Shown one piece after another: positions 27,575 to 36,064 of a DNA stretch of 64,000 bases (positions are counted from its first letter, which is position 1; each line of letters begins with the position of its first letter). The notes under the pieces are model-generated. The model searched no databases and was not told where the DNA came from. It saw only the letters and a program-made list of their open reading frames with translations. The stretch lies in the NCBI GenBank assembly GCA_963817135.1, contig CAWFNG010000002.1, positions 62,001 through 126,000 of the forward strand, read 5' to 3'. This stretch comes from VAZQ01 sp963817135 (GTDB taxonomy: Bacteria > Pseudomonadota > Alphaproteobacteria > Rhizobiales > Xanthobacteraceae). The translations under genes were made by a program, and so were the position numbers.

Positions 27575-29239
27575 ATGATGACGGAAATGCAAAACAAGCA
27601 AATGCAAAGCAGCCAGCGCAGCTACGCCGATTTTCACGAGCACCTTGCGCGGCTGGAAGCAGCGGGGCTGTTATGGCGAATTGACGCACCAGTGAACAAG
27701 GATACCGAGATGCATCCGCTGGTGCGCTGGCAATTCCGCGGCGGCATCGCAGAGAATGAGCGCAAGGCCTTCCTGTTCACCAACATCATCGACAGCAAAG
27801 GCCGCCGCTACGACATTCCGGTGGCGGTCGGCGCAATGGCGGCGAACCCGGAAATCTACCGCATCGGGATGAACGTGCCGGCGATGGCCGATATCGGTCC
27901 GGCCTGGGAGCATGCCATCAGGAATCCGATCGCGCCGCGCATTGTCGAAACTGCTCCCTGCCACGAGGTGATACTTACCGGCAGCGATCTGCAAGGACCG
28001 GGCCGCGGCCTCGAAGCGCTGCCGATCCCGATTTCGACGCCCGGCTTCGATGCAGCGCCGTACCTGACGGCGACCTGCGTCATCACGCGCAATCCCGATA
28101 CGGGGATTCAGAATATCGGCACCTACCGCGGCCAGCTGAAGGCTTCCAATCGGCTGGGAATGATGACGCTTTCCAACCTGCGTGCCGGTGCCTATGAGCA
28201 CTGGCGCAAGCATAATGGGCGCGACAAAGGAATGCCGGTCGCGATCGTGGTCGGCTGTCCTCCGGTGGTGGCGTTCCAGGGTCCGCAAAAGCTTCCACTC
28301 GAGCTTGATGAGATCACGGTGGCCGGCGGGCTCGCCGGCGGCCCCATCAACGTCGTGCACGCGCGCACCGTCGATCTCATGGTGCCCGCCGAGTTGGAAG
28401 TGGTCATAGAAGGCTACGCCGATCCGGATTATCTCGAGCCGGAGGGCCCCTTCGGCGAATCGCACGGCTATGTCGCGCTGGAGGATTTCAATCTGATCAT
28501 CGAAGTCACCGCGATTACGCGGCGCCGCAATGCCGTGCTTGCCTCCATCATCTCGCAGGTAACGCCCAGCGAATTGAGTGTGGTGAAAAAGCTCGCCTAC
28601 GAGCCGCTGTTCCTCGCGCATGTTCGCGACAGCCTCGGCATCAAGGGCGTGAAACAGGTGACCCTGCATGAGCCGCTGACCAACCTGCGCAAAGTCGTCA
28701 TCCTGCAATTCGCCCGCGGCGTTCCGCGCAGCGAAATCTGGCGTGCGCTGCACGGCGTGCTCGCACTGCATCCCTATGTCGGCAAGTTCGTCATTGCGGT
28801 CGATGACGATATCGATCCGCGCAATACCGACGCGGTGCTGTGGGCGATGTCCTACCGCTGCAACCCCGTCGACGATACGCATATCGTCCCTTGCCGGGAG
28901 CCGGGCCATGGGCCGCGCACCACCGACCGCCCGGGGACCGATTCAGCGCTGCTGATCGACGCTACGATGAAGGCTCCCATGCCGCCGCTTGCGCTGCCCA
29001 AGCGCGAATACATGGAGAACGCAAAACTGCTCTGGGAAAAACTGGGTCTGCCGCCGCTCAAGCCGGAGATGCCCTGGTTTGGCTATTCGCTGGGCGATTG
29101 GGCCGAGGAATGGGATATGAATGCCGCCGATGCCGCCGCCGGTAATTGGATGAAGCGGAGCGAGTCCTACCGCCAGCGCCGCCGGCGCGACGTTGCGCCG
29201 AACACGCCGACCCGCGCAGCCGACAAGACGGGCGAATAG
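27575..29239 (+). CDS. UbiD-family (de)carboxylase
   Basis: A member of the prenylated-FMN-dependent UbiD family, which reversibly decarboxylates aromatic and unsaturated acids. Characteristic parts are TCVITRNPDTGIQNIGTYR (a metal/cofactor region), PVAIVVGCPP, EVVIEGYADPD, EGPFGESHGYV (with the conserved Glu/Asp network) and the C-terminal DDDIDPRNTDAVLWAM. UbiD needs a UbiX flavin prenyltransferase; none is in the window. The start is ambiguous: in-frame ATGs occur at 27548, 27575, 27578 and 27587. I chose 27575, which leaves 25 bp between the divergent genes. The substrate is unknown. Confidence 0.88.
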   Translation: MMTEMQNKQMQSSQRSYADFHEHLARLEAAGLLWRIDAPVNKDTEMHPLVRWQFRGGIAENERKAFLFTNIIDSKGRRYDIPVAVGAMAANPEIYRIGMNVPAMADIGPAWEHAIRNPIAPRIVETAPCHEVILTGSDLQGPGRGLEALPIPISTPGFDAAPYLTATCVITRNPDTGIQNIGTYRGQLKASNRLGMMTLSNLRAGAYEHWRKHNGRDKGMPVAIVVGCPPVVAFQGPQKLPLELDEITVAGGLAGGPINVVHARTVDLMVPAELEVVIEGYADPDYLEPEGPFGESHGYVALEDFNLIIEVTAITRRRNAVLASIISQVTPSELSVVKKLAYEPLFLAHVRDSLGIKGVKQVTLHEPLTNLRKVVILQFARGVPRSEIWRALHGVLALHPYVGKFVIAVDDDIDPRNTDAVLWAMSYRCNPVDDTHIVPCREPGHGPRTTDRPGTDSALLIDATMKAPMPPLALPKREYMENAKLLWEKLGLPPLKPEMPWFGYSLGDWAEEWDMNAADAAAGNWMKRSESYRQRRRRDVAPNTPTRAADKTGE

Positions 29240-29301
29240 TTTGGCGGTAACCGCCCCTTAAATCGCCCTCTTTACGCTGGCCCCCCGTAGGGGGAGGTGC
29301 A

Positions 29302-31341
29302 ATGGGCGGGCAGAGTGGACGCCGCGAAGGCGCAGTCAATGCGGGTGCGCCACCGGTGCGCGAGAGCGCGCCGGCGCAAGCGCGCAGCACCTCAGGGAAG
29401 CCCAGGCGGCGGCGCCGCAAGCGCAGCGCCGGACTGCCTGCGCGGCTCCTCTATTGGGTAGTCGTGCTCGGTTTGTGGAGCGTCATTGCCGCGGCAGGCG
29501 CGCTCGCCTTTGTCGCTTCGACGCTGCCGCCGATCCACTCATTGCAAGTCCCCAAGCGTCCGCCGACGATCGAGATCGTCGGTCTCGACCGGCGGCCGCT
29601 TGCCAGCCGCGGCGAAATGAGCGGCACCGATATCGCCATAAAAGAGCTGCCGGCCTATCTGCCGAAAGCATTCGTCGCCATCGAGGATCGCCGCTACTAC
29701 AGCCACTATGGCATCGACCCGGTGGGGCTTGCCCGCGCAGCCCTTGCCAATGTGCTGCGTCGAAATGTTTCGCAGGGCGGATCGACCATCACGCAGCAAC
29801 TCGCGAAAAATCTTTTCCTGACCCAGGAGCGCACGCTGTGGCGCAAGATGCAGGAGCTGGTGCTTGCGCTTTGGCTCGAGCGCAAATTCAGCAAGGCGGA
29901 AATCCTCGAACTTTATCTCAACCGCGTGTACTTCGGCGCCGGCGCCTACGGGGTCGAAGCGGCTGCGCAACGCTATTTCGGCAAACCGGCTCGCCAGGTG
30001 AAGGTCGCGGAAGCCGCCATGCTCGCCGGCCTGGTGCGCTCGCCATCGCAACTCGCGCCCAACCGCAATCCCAACGGTGCGGAACGCCGCGCCCAGACGG
30101 TGCTCACTGCCATGGCGGAACTCGGCTTCATCAGCGAGACGGCGGCAAAGACGGCGCTGGCCAGTCCCGCGCGCGCGGTGAAACCTGCCGGTGCAGGCTC
30201 GATCAATTACGTTGCAGACTGGATCATGGACGTGCTGCACGATCGCGTCGGCCGTGTCGAAGAGGATCTGGTGATCGAGACATCGATCGATCCCGCTCTG
30301 CAGGTGGCAGCGGAGAAAGCCTTGGTCGACGAACTTGCCGCCAAGGGGCAAAAGTATGACGTGTCGCAAGGTGCGATCGTCGCAATGACTCCCGACGGCG
30401 CGGTCCGCGCCCTGGTCGGCGGCAGGAATTACGCCGAGAGTCAATATAACCGCGCGGTATCGGCCAGGCGTCAGCCCGGCTCCGCCTTCAAGCCGTTCGT
30501 CTATCTCACCGCGCTTGAGCGCGGGCTCACTCCCGACAGCGTGCGGGAGGACAAACCCCTCGCGGTCAAAAACTGGAGACCTGAAAATTACACGCACCAA
30601 TATCTCGGCGCAGTTACGCTGACGCAGGCGCTGGCGCTCTCGCTCAACACAGTCTCGGTGCGACTGACGCTTGAATTCGGCCCGATCGCCGTCGCCAGAA
30701 CCGCCTATCGGCTGGGGATCGCCTCGAAGCTGGAAGCCAACCCGTCGCTTGCCCTGGGCACGTCGGAACTGTCCTTGATCGAACTGGTTAGCGCCTATGC
30801 GCCGTTCGCGAACGGCGGCAATGCCGTTGCCGCGCATGTGGTGGAGCGCGTGCGAACGTCTGCGGGCAAAGTTCTGTTCGCGCGGGGGCCGGATAATTTC
30901 GGGCGCATCATCGAGTCGCGCTATGTCGCCATGATGAATGCCATGCTGCGCGAAACGCTCACCATCGGCACGGCGCGCGCTGCGCAGTTGCCGCCTTGGA
31001 TCGCCGCGGGCAAGACCGGAACCAGCCAGGATTTTCGCGACGCCTGGTTCATAGGCTATACCAGCCACCTGGTGACCGGCGTCTGGCTCGGCAACGATGA
31101 CTCTTCACCCATGAAGAAGGCGACCGGCGGCGGCTTGCCTGTGGAAATCTGGAATCGCGTCATGAAACCCGCGCATCAGGGAATTCCGGTTACGGCATTG
31201 CCGGGTCTTGCGCCCGCACCGTCGCTTGTCTCCGCAGCGCCCATGCTGCCGGCGACGACAACCACCGGTGCTGCTGCGCCGCAGCCCATCGACCGCGGTC
31301 TCGACGGCTGGTTTATCGACAGGCTGTTCGGAAGGCGCTGA
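29302..31341 (+). CDS. Class A penicillin-binding protein (PBP1A-like)
   Basis: A 679-residue bifunctional peptidoglycan synthase. A basic cytoplasmic tail (GKPRRRRRKRS) and one anchor (LLYWVVVLGLWSVIAAAGAL) are followed by the glycosyltransferase domain with EDRRYYSHYGIDP, GGSTITQQLAKN and YLNRVYFG. The transpeptidase domain has SAFK (active serine near 393), SLNT and KTGTSQ. The C terminus is Pro/Ala/Thr-rich. It polymerises and cross-links lipid II. GGGGGAGG, part of a GC palindrome, serves as the ribosome site. The Lrp-type regulator gene follows after 10 bp, perhaps by chance. Confidence 0.94.
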   Translation: MGGQSGRREGAVNAGAPPVRESAPAQARSTSGKPRRRRRKRSAGLPARLLYWVVVLGLWSVIAAAGALAFVASTLPPIHSLQVPKRPPTIEIVGLDRRPLASRGEMSGTDIAIKELPAYLPKAFVAIEDRRYYSHYGIDPVGLARAALANVLRRNVSQGGSTITQQLAKNLFLTQERTLWRKMQELVLALWLERKFSKAEILELYLNRVYFGAGAYGVEAAAQRYFGKPARQVKVAEAAMLAGLVRSPSQLAPNRNPNGAERRAQTVLTAMAELGFISETAAKTALASPARAVKPAGAGSINYVADWIMDVLHDRVGRVEEDLVIETSIDPALQVAAEKALVDELAAKGQKYDVSQGAIVAMTPDGAVRALVGGRNYAESQYNRAVSARRQPGSAFKPFVYLTALERGLTPDSVREDKPLAVKNWRPENYTHQYLGAVTLTQALALSLNTVSVRLTLEFGPIAVARTAYRLGIASKLEANPSLALGTSELSLIELVSAYAPFANGGNAVAAHVVERVRTSAGKVLFARGPDNFGRIIESRYVAMMNAMLRETLTIGTARAAQLPPWIAAGKTGTSQDFRDAWFIGYTSHLVTGVWLGNDDSSPMKKATGGGLPVEIWNRVMKPAHQGIPVTALPGLAPAPSLVSAAPMLPATTTTGAAAPQPIDRGLDGWFIDRLFGRR

Positions 31342-31351
31342 CGGGACGCCG

Positions 31352-31840
31352 ATGGCCAAGCGCCTGCCGGCACTCGATGCAATCGACGTACGAATCTTGG
31401 CGGCGCTGCAGCGTGACGGCCGCTCGACCATGCAGGCGCTTGCACAGCGGGTTGGCCTCTCGCCGCGCGCTTGCCTTGAGCGCGTAAGGCGGCTGGAAAC
31501 GGCCGGCGTCATCGCCGGCTATCAGGCGGTGCTCGAACTGCGCCAGCTTTCTCGCCCGGTGAATGTCTTTGCCGAGATCGTTCTCGAGAAGCACGCCAAC
31601 AGCCGACTGTTTGAAAAACGGCTCTCTGCCATCGATGCCGTGGTCGAGTGCTGGGAAGTGAGCGGCACTGTCGATTACATCGCCCGCTTTGTTTGTCTCG
31701 ATATCGCCGGTTATGAGGAGCTCTCCAGTCGTCTTATCGACGATCCCGACCTTGGCGTTGCCCGCATTGTGAGCCACGTGGCGCTGCGGCCGGTGCGCCG
31801 CTTTGCCGGCTATCCGGACTGGCTGCTCGCGCGCAAATGA
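31352..31840 (+). CDS. Lrp/AsnC-family transcriptional regulator
   Basis: A 162-residue regulator. The helix-turn-helix lies at about residues 9-55 (LDAIDVRILAALQRDGRSTM, LAQRVGLSPRACLERVRRLE). The RAM ligand domain follows (FAEIVLEKHANSRLFEKRLS, VVECWEVSGTVDYIARF). Such proteins bind amino acids and control their metabolism. The nearest metabolic genes are rocD and the citrulline/dimethylarginine hydrolase gene 0.8 kb downstream, so an ornithine or arginine response is a reasonable guess. A palindromic site overlies the rocD ribosome-binding region. Confidence 0.9.
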   Translation: MAKRLPALDAIDVRILAALQRDGRSTMQALAQRVGLSPRACLERVRRLETAGVIAGYQAVLELRQLSRPVNVFAEIVLEKHANSRLFEKRLSAIDAVVECWEVSGTVDYIARFVCLDIAGYEELSSRLIDDPDLGVARIVSHVALRPVRRFAGYPDWLLARK

Positions 31841-31929
31841 TTTTTCAGAACTTGGCCCAGATGAGCGGAGCGAAATTCCGGATAACCGCATAGCGCCGCG
31901 TTCATGCGGGCTTCTCGCTGACCTAACAG

Positions 31930-32400
31930 CTACTCGGCGGCCTCCCGGAGGTGGGGGGAATCGACAATCACCGTGTCGAATTCTCTGGTGGCCGACGCGT
32001 TGACGATCGGCTGATCCGGCAGTTTGACCGAGGGTTCGTACCACGGCTGCTTGTCTACCACCCCGCCCTCGAGCGATTGCGCGAGCAGCTTTCCGATTTC
32101 TTCGCCTTCGAGAGGAACGAGCCTGTTGTCGGCATCATGCTTGTAGAGTTGCGGACAGAAATAGAGGGCATGAATACGCGGATCGTATCCATCCAGAACG
32201 AGATAATAGCGCCGGCGCAGCAGGATGTTGTATTTGGTGACGATCTTCTTTTCCAAGGTCGCCTTGGCAACGCGCAGCTTCTCAGTTGTCGGACCGACGA
32301 TGGTCCCCGCCTCCAACAAAATGATCCAATCGCTTTTGCCGATGTTATCGGAGTGGATCGGAATGTAATGGAGCGGAACTTTTCTGCGGAACAGGCCCAT
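31930..32400 (-). CDS. Hypothetical protein
   Basis: A 156-residue protein, MGLFRRKVPLHYIPIHSDNIGKSDWIILLEAGTI..., not recognised. It is mixed in charge, has no signal peptide or membrane segment and ends with SPHLREAAE. It sits on the minus strand between the Lrp-type regulator and rocD. I chose the ATG at 32400, preceded by GGAAG, over the start 8 codons upstream. The reading frame is open, has good codon texture and has no strong competitor on the other strand. Confidence 0.6.
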   Translation of the reverse strand: MGLFRRKVPLHYIPIHSDNIGKSDWIILLEAGTIVGPTTEKLRVAKATLEKKIVTKYNILLRRRYYLVLDGYDPRIHALYFCPQLYKHDADNRLVPLEGEEIGKLLAQSLEGGVVDKQPWYEPSVKLPDQPIVNASATREFDTVIVDSPHLREAAE

Positions 32401-32614
32401 TGTCTTACTTCCTTCGTTACGCATTACACTGATCGGCGGTCGCCCGCGATCCTCCAGAGTATGCCTGAAAATGTCGTTTTGTGGCTAGAACTTCAAATTC
32501 ACAGCACCGGTGGGCGGGGGCGGCGATTTCGGCCGCAGCGAAATGCCTTTGCCGCCAAAACCGCCGTCTTTTCCGTGAGTTCCGCCGCAACTGTCGCGCG
32601 CGCAACATAATATT

Positions 32615-32639
32615 ACACGTGCCAAAACGGAACACGTGT
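32615..32639. promoter_or_regulatory. Candidate operator overlapping the rocD ribosome-binding region
   Basis: ACACGTG at 32615-32621 and CACGTGT at 32633-32639 form an inverted repeat with 18 bp between starts, and each contains the self-palindrome CACGTG. The right half ends one base before the rocD ATG and replaces a normal Shine-Dalgarno. Spacing and location suggest a repressor site, possibly for the nearby Lrp/AsnC-type regulator. Confidence 0.4.
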
Positions 32640-32640
32640 C

Positions 32641-33864
32641 ATGAATGCCATTGCTCTGGAAAATCGCTACAGCGCCCACAACTATGCGCCGCTTCCGGTG
32701 ATGCTTGTCCACGGCCAGGGGGCATATCTGTGGGACGCGCAAGGGCGCCGCTACATCGACATGATGAGCGCCTACTCGGCTGCGAGCCACGGCCATGCGC
32801 ATCCGCGCATTCTCGCCGCGCTGACCGCGCAGGCGTCACGTCTTGCTGTGCCTTCACGCGCCTATTACAGCGACCGGCTCGGCCCTTTCCTTGCGGAACT
32901 TTGCCAGCTCACCGGGCTCGACGCAGCGCTGCCGATGAATACCGGCGCCGAGGCGGTCGAAACCGCCATCAAGGCGGCGCGGCGCTGGGGCTACCGGCGC
33001 AAGGGAATTCCCGCGAACCGTGCCGAGATCATTGTTGCGAGCGGAAACTTCCACGGCCGCACGACCACCGTCATTTCATTCTCCAGCGAGCCGGATTACC
33101 GTGACGGTTTCGGGCCGTTCACGCCGGGATTCCGCATTGCACCGTTCGGCGACCTCGATGCTTTCGAGCGTGCGATCACCCCCGACACCGCCGCCGTCCT
33201 GGTCGAGCCAATTCAGGGCGAAGCCGGCGTCATCGTACCGCCCGCTGGCTGGCTCAGCGGGCTGCGCCGCATCTGCGACGCGCACCGGGTGCTGCTCATT
33301 CTCGATGAAGTGCAGTCTGGCCTGGGCCGCACCGGCGCATGGTTTGCCTATGAGCACGAAGGCATCCGTCCCGACGGACTGATCCTCGGCAAGGCGCTGG
33401 GCGGCGGCGTCCTGCCGGTTTCGGCATTCGTCGGCCGGCGGGAAATCACGGATGTGTTCACACCCGGCTCGCATGGTTCCACTTTCGGCGGCAATCCGCT
33501 CGCCGCAGCGGTAGGGCTCGAGGCGTTGCATGTTATTCGCGAGGAAGGGCTGGTGGAGCGAAGCCGAACGCTCGGCGCGCACATGATCGAACGCCTGCGT
33601 GCGTTGAAGAGCCCGGTGCTTACCGCCGTGCGTGGTCGCGGACTGTGGGCGGGGGCCGAAATCGATCCGCAGATCGCCACTGCGCGGCAAATCTGCGAAG
33701 GCCTGTTGGCAAAGGGCGTCTTGTCGAAGGAAACCCATGGCACGGTGGTGCGGCTCGCGCCGCCGCTGGTCATTGCACGGCACGATCTCGACTGGGCGCT
33801 TGACCGCTTCGCCGAGGTGCTCGACGAAGTTGACAACAGACGCCCTCGGCAAAAGGCTGCGTGA
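32641..33864 (+). CDS. rocD: Ornithine aminotransferase
   Basis: A 407-residue PLP-dependent class III aminotransferase. It shows the ornithine-aminotransferase sequence throughout: SAHNYAPLPVML near the N terminus, MNTGAEAVETAIK, GNFHGRT, EPIQGEAGV, LDEVQSGLGRTG and the PLP lysine in LGKALGGGVLPVSA. It converts ornithine and 2-oxoglutarate to glutamate semialdehyde and glutamate in the cytoplasm. The hydrolase gene that follows after 3 bp could supply ornithine (if it acts on citrulline), giving a short arginine/citrulline degradation route. The ribosome site is poor and overlaps a palindrome. Confidence 0.92.
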   Translation: MNAIALENRYSAHNYAPLPVMLVHGQGAYLWDAQGRRYIDMMSAYSAASHGHAHPRILAALTAQASRLAVPSRAYYSDRLGPFLAELCQLTGLDAALPMNTGAEAVETAIKAARRWGYRRKGIPANRAEIIVASGNFHGRTTTVISFSSEPDYRDGFGPFTPGFRIAPFGDLDAFERAITPDTAAVLVEPIQGEAGVIVPPAGWLSGLRRICDAHRVLLILDEVQSGLGRTGAWFAYEHEGIRPDGLILGKALGGGVLPVSAFVGRREITDVFTPGSHGSTFGGNPLAAAVGLEALHVIREEGLVERSRTLGAHMIERLRALKSPVLTAVRGRGLWAGAEIDPQIATARQICEGLLAKGVLSKETHGTVVRLAPPLVIARHDLDWALDRFAEVLDEVDNRRPRQKAA

Positions 33865-33867
33865 GCC

Positions 33868-34788
33868 ATGCGAATCGGACAATATGCGCCGCCAATGAGC
33901 AACCGCGCAAAGGCTCGCTTCCTGATGTGCCGCCCCGAGCACTTCGCGGTGAGCTATGTGATCAATCCCTGGATGGATCCGAACGCCTGGGCGAAGGACC
34001 AGCGCGGGCATGTCGCGGCTTGTCGGGAATGGACCGCGCTCTACAACCATCTGATCGCGCTGGGCGCGGCCATTGAGCTTGTGCCGGCGGTCGCGCAATT
34101 GCCGGATCTCGTCTTTACCGCCAACGCGGCGGTGGTGCTCGACCGGCAAGTGCTGCTGGCGCGCTTTCGCCACACGGAGCGCCAGCAAGAGGAGCCGCAT
34201 TTCACGGCAGCATTTCGCGGCCTGCAGGCGCGCGGCTTGATCGACAGCGTGCGAACGCTGCCGCCGGACGTGGTGCTTGAAGGCGCCGGCGATTGCGTGT
34301 GGGACCTCGCCCGCCGGATTTTCTGGATGGGTCATGGACCTCGGTCCGACGCGGGCGCCAAGCCAATCGTTGCCGAGACGTTCGGGCAGGAGGTGGTTGC
34401 GCTCGAACTCGCGGACCAGCGGTTTTATCACATGGACACCGCGCTTTGTCCGTTGTCGGGCAACGACGTGATATACTTCCCCGGCGCTTTTACGGGCGCC
34501 GGACTAAACGAGATCCGCAGCCGGGTCGCGCCGGAGCATCGGATCGAGATCACCGCGGAGGACGGCTTTCGCCTTGCAGCGAATGCAGTCTGCGTGGGCG
34601 ACACTGTGCTTCTGTCGAGCGCCAGCGAGCGCCTCAAGGCCGATCTTGCGGAGCGCGGCTATCGCGTCGTGGTCACTCCGCTTGATTCGTTCCTGCGCAG
34701 CGGCGGCTCGGCTTTCTGTCTCACGCTCCGGCTCGACCGCTTGTCGGTCGCCACGCCGGCTGCGGAAAACCTCGCCGTCGTGGCGTAG
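33868..34788 (+). CDS. Amidinotransferase-superfamily hydrolase (CtlX/dimethylarginine-hydrolase-like)
   Basis: A 306-residue protein of the guanidine-modifying pentein fold. Conserved pieces are PDLVFTANAAVVL, LEGAGDCVWD, RFYHMDTALCPL with the catalytic His, and SGGSAFCLTLRL with the nucleophilic Cys. Relatives hydrolyse dimethylarginine to citrulline (DDAH) or citrulline to ornithine (CtlX). The length and pairing with rocD favour the CtlX-type reaction, but sequence alone does not decide. It is coupled to rocD (3 bp gap). The stop codon TAG is part of the GTAGCCCGG head of a dispersed repeat. A second ATG at 33895 is possible. Confidence 0.8.
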   Translation: MRIGQYAPPMSNRAKARFLMCRPEHFAVSYVINPWMDPNAWAKDQRGHVAACREWTALYNHLIALGAAIELVPAVAQLPDLVFTANAAVVLDRQVLLARFRHTERQQEEPHFTAAFRGLQARGLIDSVRTLPPDVVLEGAGDCVWDLARRIFWMGHGPRSDAGAKPIVAETFGQEVVALELADQRFYHMDTALCPLSGNDVIYFPGAFTGAGLNEIRSRVAPEHRIEITAEDGFRLAANAVCVGDTVLLSSASERLKADLAERGYRVVVTPLDSFLRSGGSAFCLTLRLDRLSVATPAAENLAVVA

Positions 34789-34838
34789 CCCGGATGGAGC
34801 ACAGCGTAATCCGGGAGCGGCGTTCCCGCATTGCTACG
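34785..34838. repeat. Dispersed repeat, GTAGCCCGGATGGAGC family
   Basis: It begins GTAGCCCGGATGGAGC and continues CGTAATCCGGG before a less conserved half ending GCATTGCTACG. Related copies lie at 45759, 47796 and 52078. Its first bases supply the stop codon of the preceding hydrolase gene. Confidence 0.65.
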
Positions 34839-34930
34839 ACCGGTTCGAATGTTATCAACGCCGCGGCTGGTTGACGAGCAACTGCTCCAATGAGCATCAT
34901 GGCGGCTCCCGCTCACCCGGTCCCCGCTTC

Positions 34931-36061
34931 ATGCAAGAACGCAGCACGCACCAAGCCTCCTTTCACGATACGCAAACCGCCCCTGGCGACCTCCTCAATC
35001 TGCACGAGCTGATCGCCAAGGCGCGCCAGAACCTCAATCAGAACGACTGGGATTACATCGTCGGCGGAGCCGAATCCGAGGCCACGCTGCGGCGCAACCG
35101 CATGGCGCTCGATTCCGTCGCATTCCGGCCGCGGGTGCTGCGCGACGTCAGCAAAGTCGATACGTCGGTGAATGCGTTCGCGCGCAAGCTCCGGCTGCCG
35201 CTCGTGCTTGCTCCGGTCGGCTCACTGGAAAGCTTTCATCCTGCCGGCGCGGAATCGGTGGTGCGCGCGGCCGGTGCATTCGGTGTGGCACACATGCTGA
35301 GCTCCGTTTGCGATCCGGGCCTCGAAGATCTCGCGGCAGCGGCGCCGCAGGCGCTGCGGCTCTTTCAGCTCTATGTTCGCGGGGATACCGCCTGGGTTGA
35401 CGATCATGTCGAGCGGGCCATCGCCCACGGCTACGCCGGTTTCTGCCTCACGGTGGATACTGCGCACTACAGTCGGCGCGAGCGCGACATCGCCAAGCGC
35501 TTCGTGACGGCCGGCCGCCGGCGCGTGCAAGGCCCCGCATTCCAGGCCGCACTCGACTGGACGACCGTCAAGCGCATCAAGCAAAAATTCAATATTCCGC
35601 TCGCCATCAAGGGAATCGCAACTGCGGAGGACGCCGCCATTGCGCTCGAACACGGGGTGGAATGGATCTACATATCCAATCACGGCGGTCGCCAGCTTGA
35701 TCATGGCCGCGGCTCCATGGACGTGCTGCCGGAGATTGTGGACACGGTCGCCGGACGCGCGAAAATCCTGATCGACGGCTCCTTTTGCCGCGGCAGCGAC
35801 ATCGTCAAGGCGATGGCAGGCGGAGCGAACCTCGTTGGCATCGGCCGCATGCAATGCTTTGCACTTGCGGCTGGCGGAGAAGCGGGCGTGCTGCGGCTGC
35901 TTGAACTTCTCGAGGATGAGGTAAAACGCTGCCTCGGCCTCCTCGGAGTCACACAGTTCTCCGAGATTGACCGGTCCTACCTGCATGCGGCAGCGCCGAC
36001 CAGCGTGCCGCACGTGCTGAGCGCATTCCCTCTGCTCAAGATCGAGGATTATCGGTACTGA
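34931..36061 (+). CDS. FMN-dependent alpha-hydroxy-acid oxidase/dehydrogenase
   Basis: A 376-residue TIM-barrel flavoprotein of the glycolate oxidase / L-lactate dehydrogenase family. It has NDWDYIVGGAESEATLRRNR, PLVLAPVGSLESFHPAGAES, LAIKGIATAEDA and the catalytic histidine motif ISNHGGRQLDHGRGSMDVLPEI. It oxidises L-2-hydroxy acids to 2-oxo acids using FMN. The exact substrate is not evident: active-site residues diverge from classical lactate dehydrogenase (for example APVGSLESFHP). The ATG at 34931 was chosen because the open frame upstream passes through a repeat. Next comes a convergent class II aldolase gene. Confidence 0.88.
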   Translation: MQERSTHQASFHDTQTAPGDLLNLHELIAKARQNLNQNDWDYIVGGAESEATLRRNRMALDSVAFRPRVLRDVSKVDTSVNAFARKLRLPLVLAPVGSLESFHPAGAESVVRAAGAFGVAHMLSSVCDPGLEDLAAAAPQALRLFQLYVRGDTAWVDDHVERAIAHGYAGFCLTVDTAHYSRRERDIAKRFVTAGRRRVQGPAFQAALDWTTVKRIKQKFNIPLAIKGIATAEDAAIALEHGVEWIYISNHGGRQLDHGRGSMDVLPEIVDTVAGRAKILIDGSFCRGSDIVKAMAGGANLVGIGRMQCFALAAGGEAGVLRLLELLEDEVKRCLGLLGVTQFSEIDRSYLHAAAPTSVPHVLSAFPLLKIEDYRY

Positions 36062-36064
36062 GGC

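Noticed and set aside
29539..31068. 509-residue minus-strand open frame opposite the PBP1A gene
   Set aside because: A GC-rich shadow frame; the plus strand carries all PBP motifs in order.
33076..34431. 451-residue minus-strand open frame across rocD and the hydrolase gene
   Set aside because: It spans two real genes on the other strand and shows no family features.
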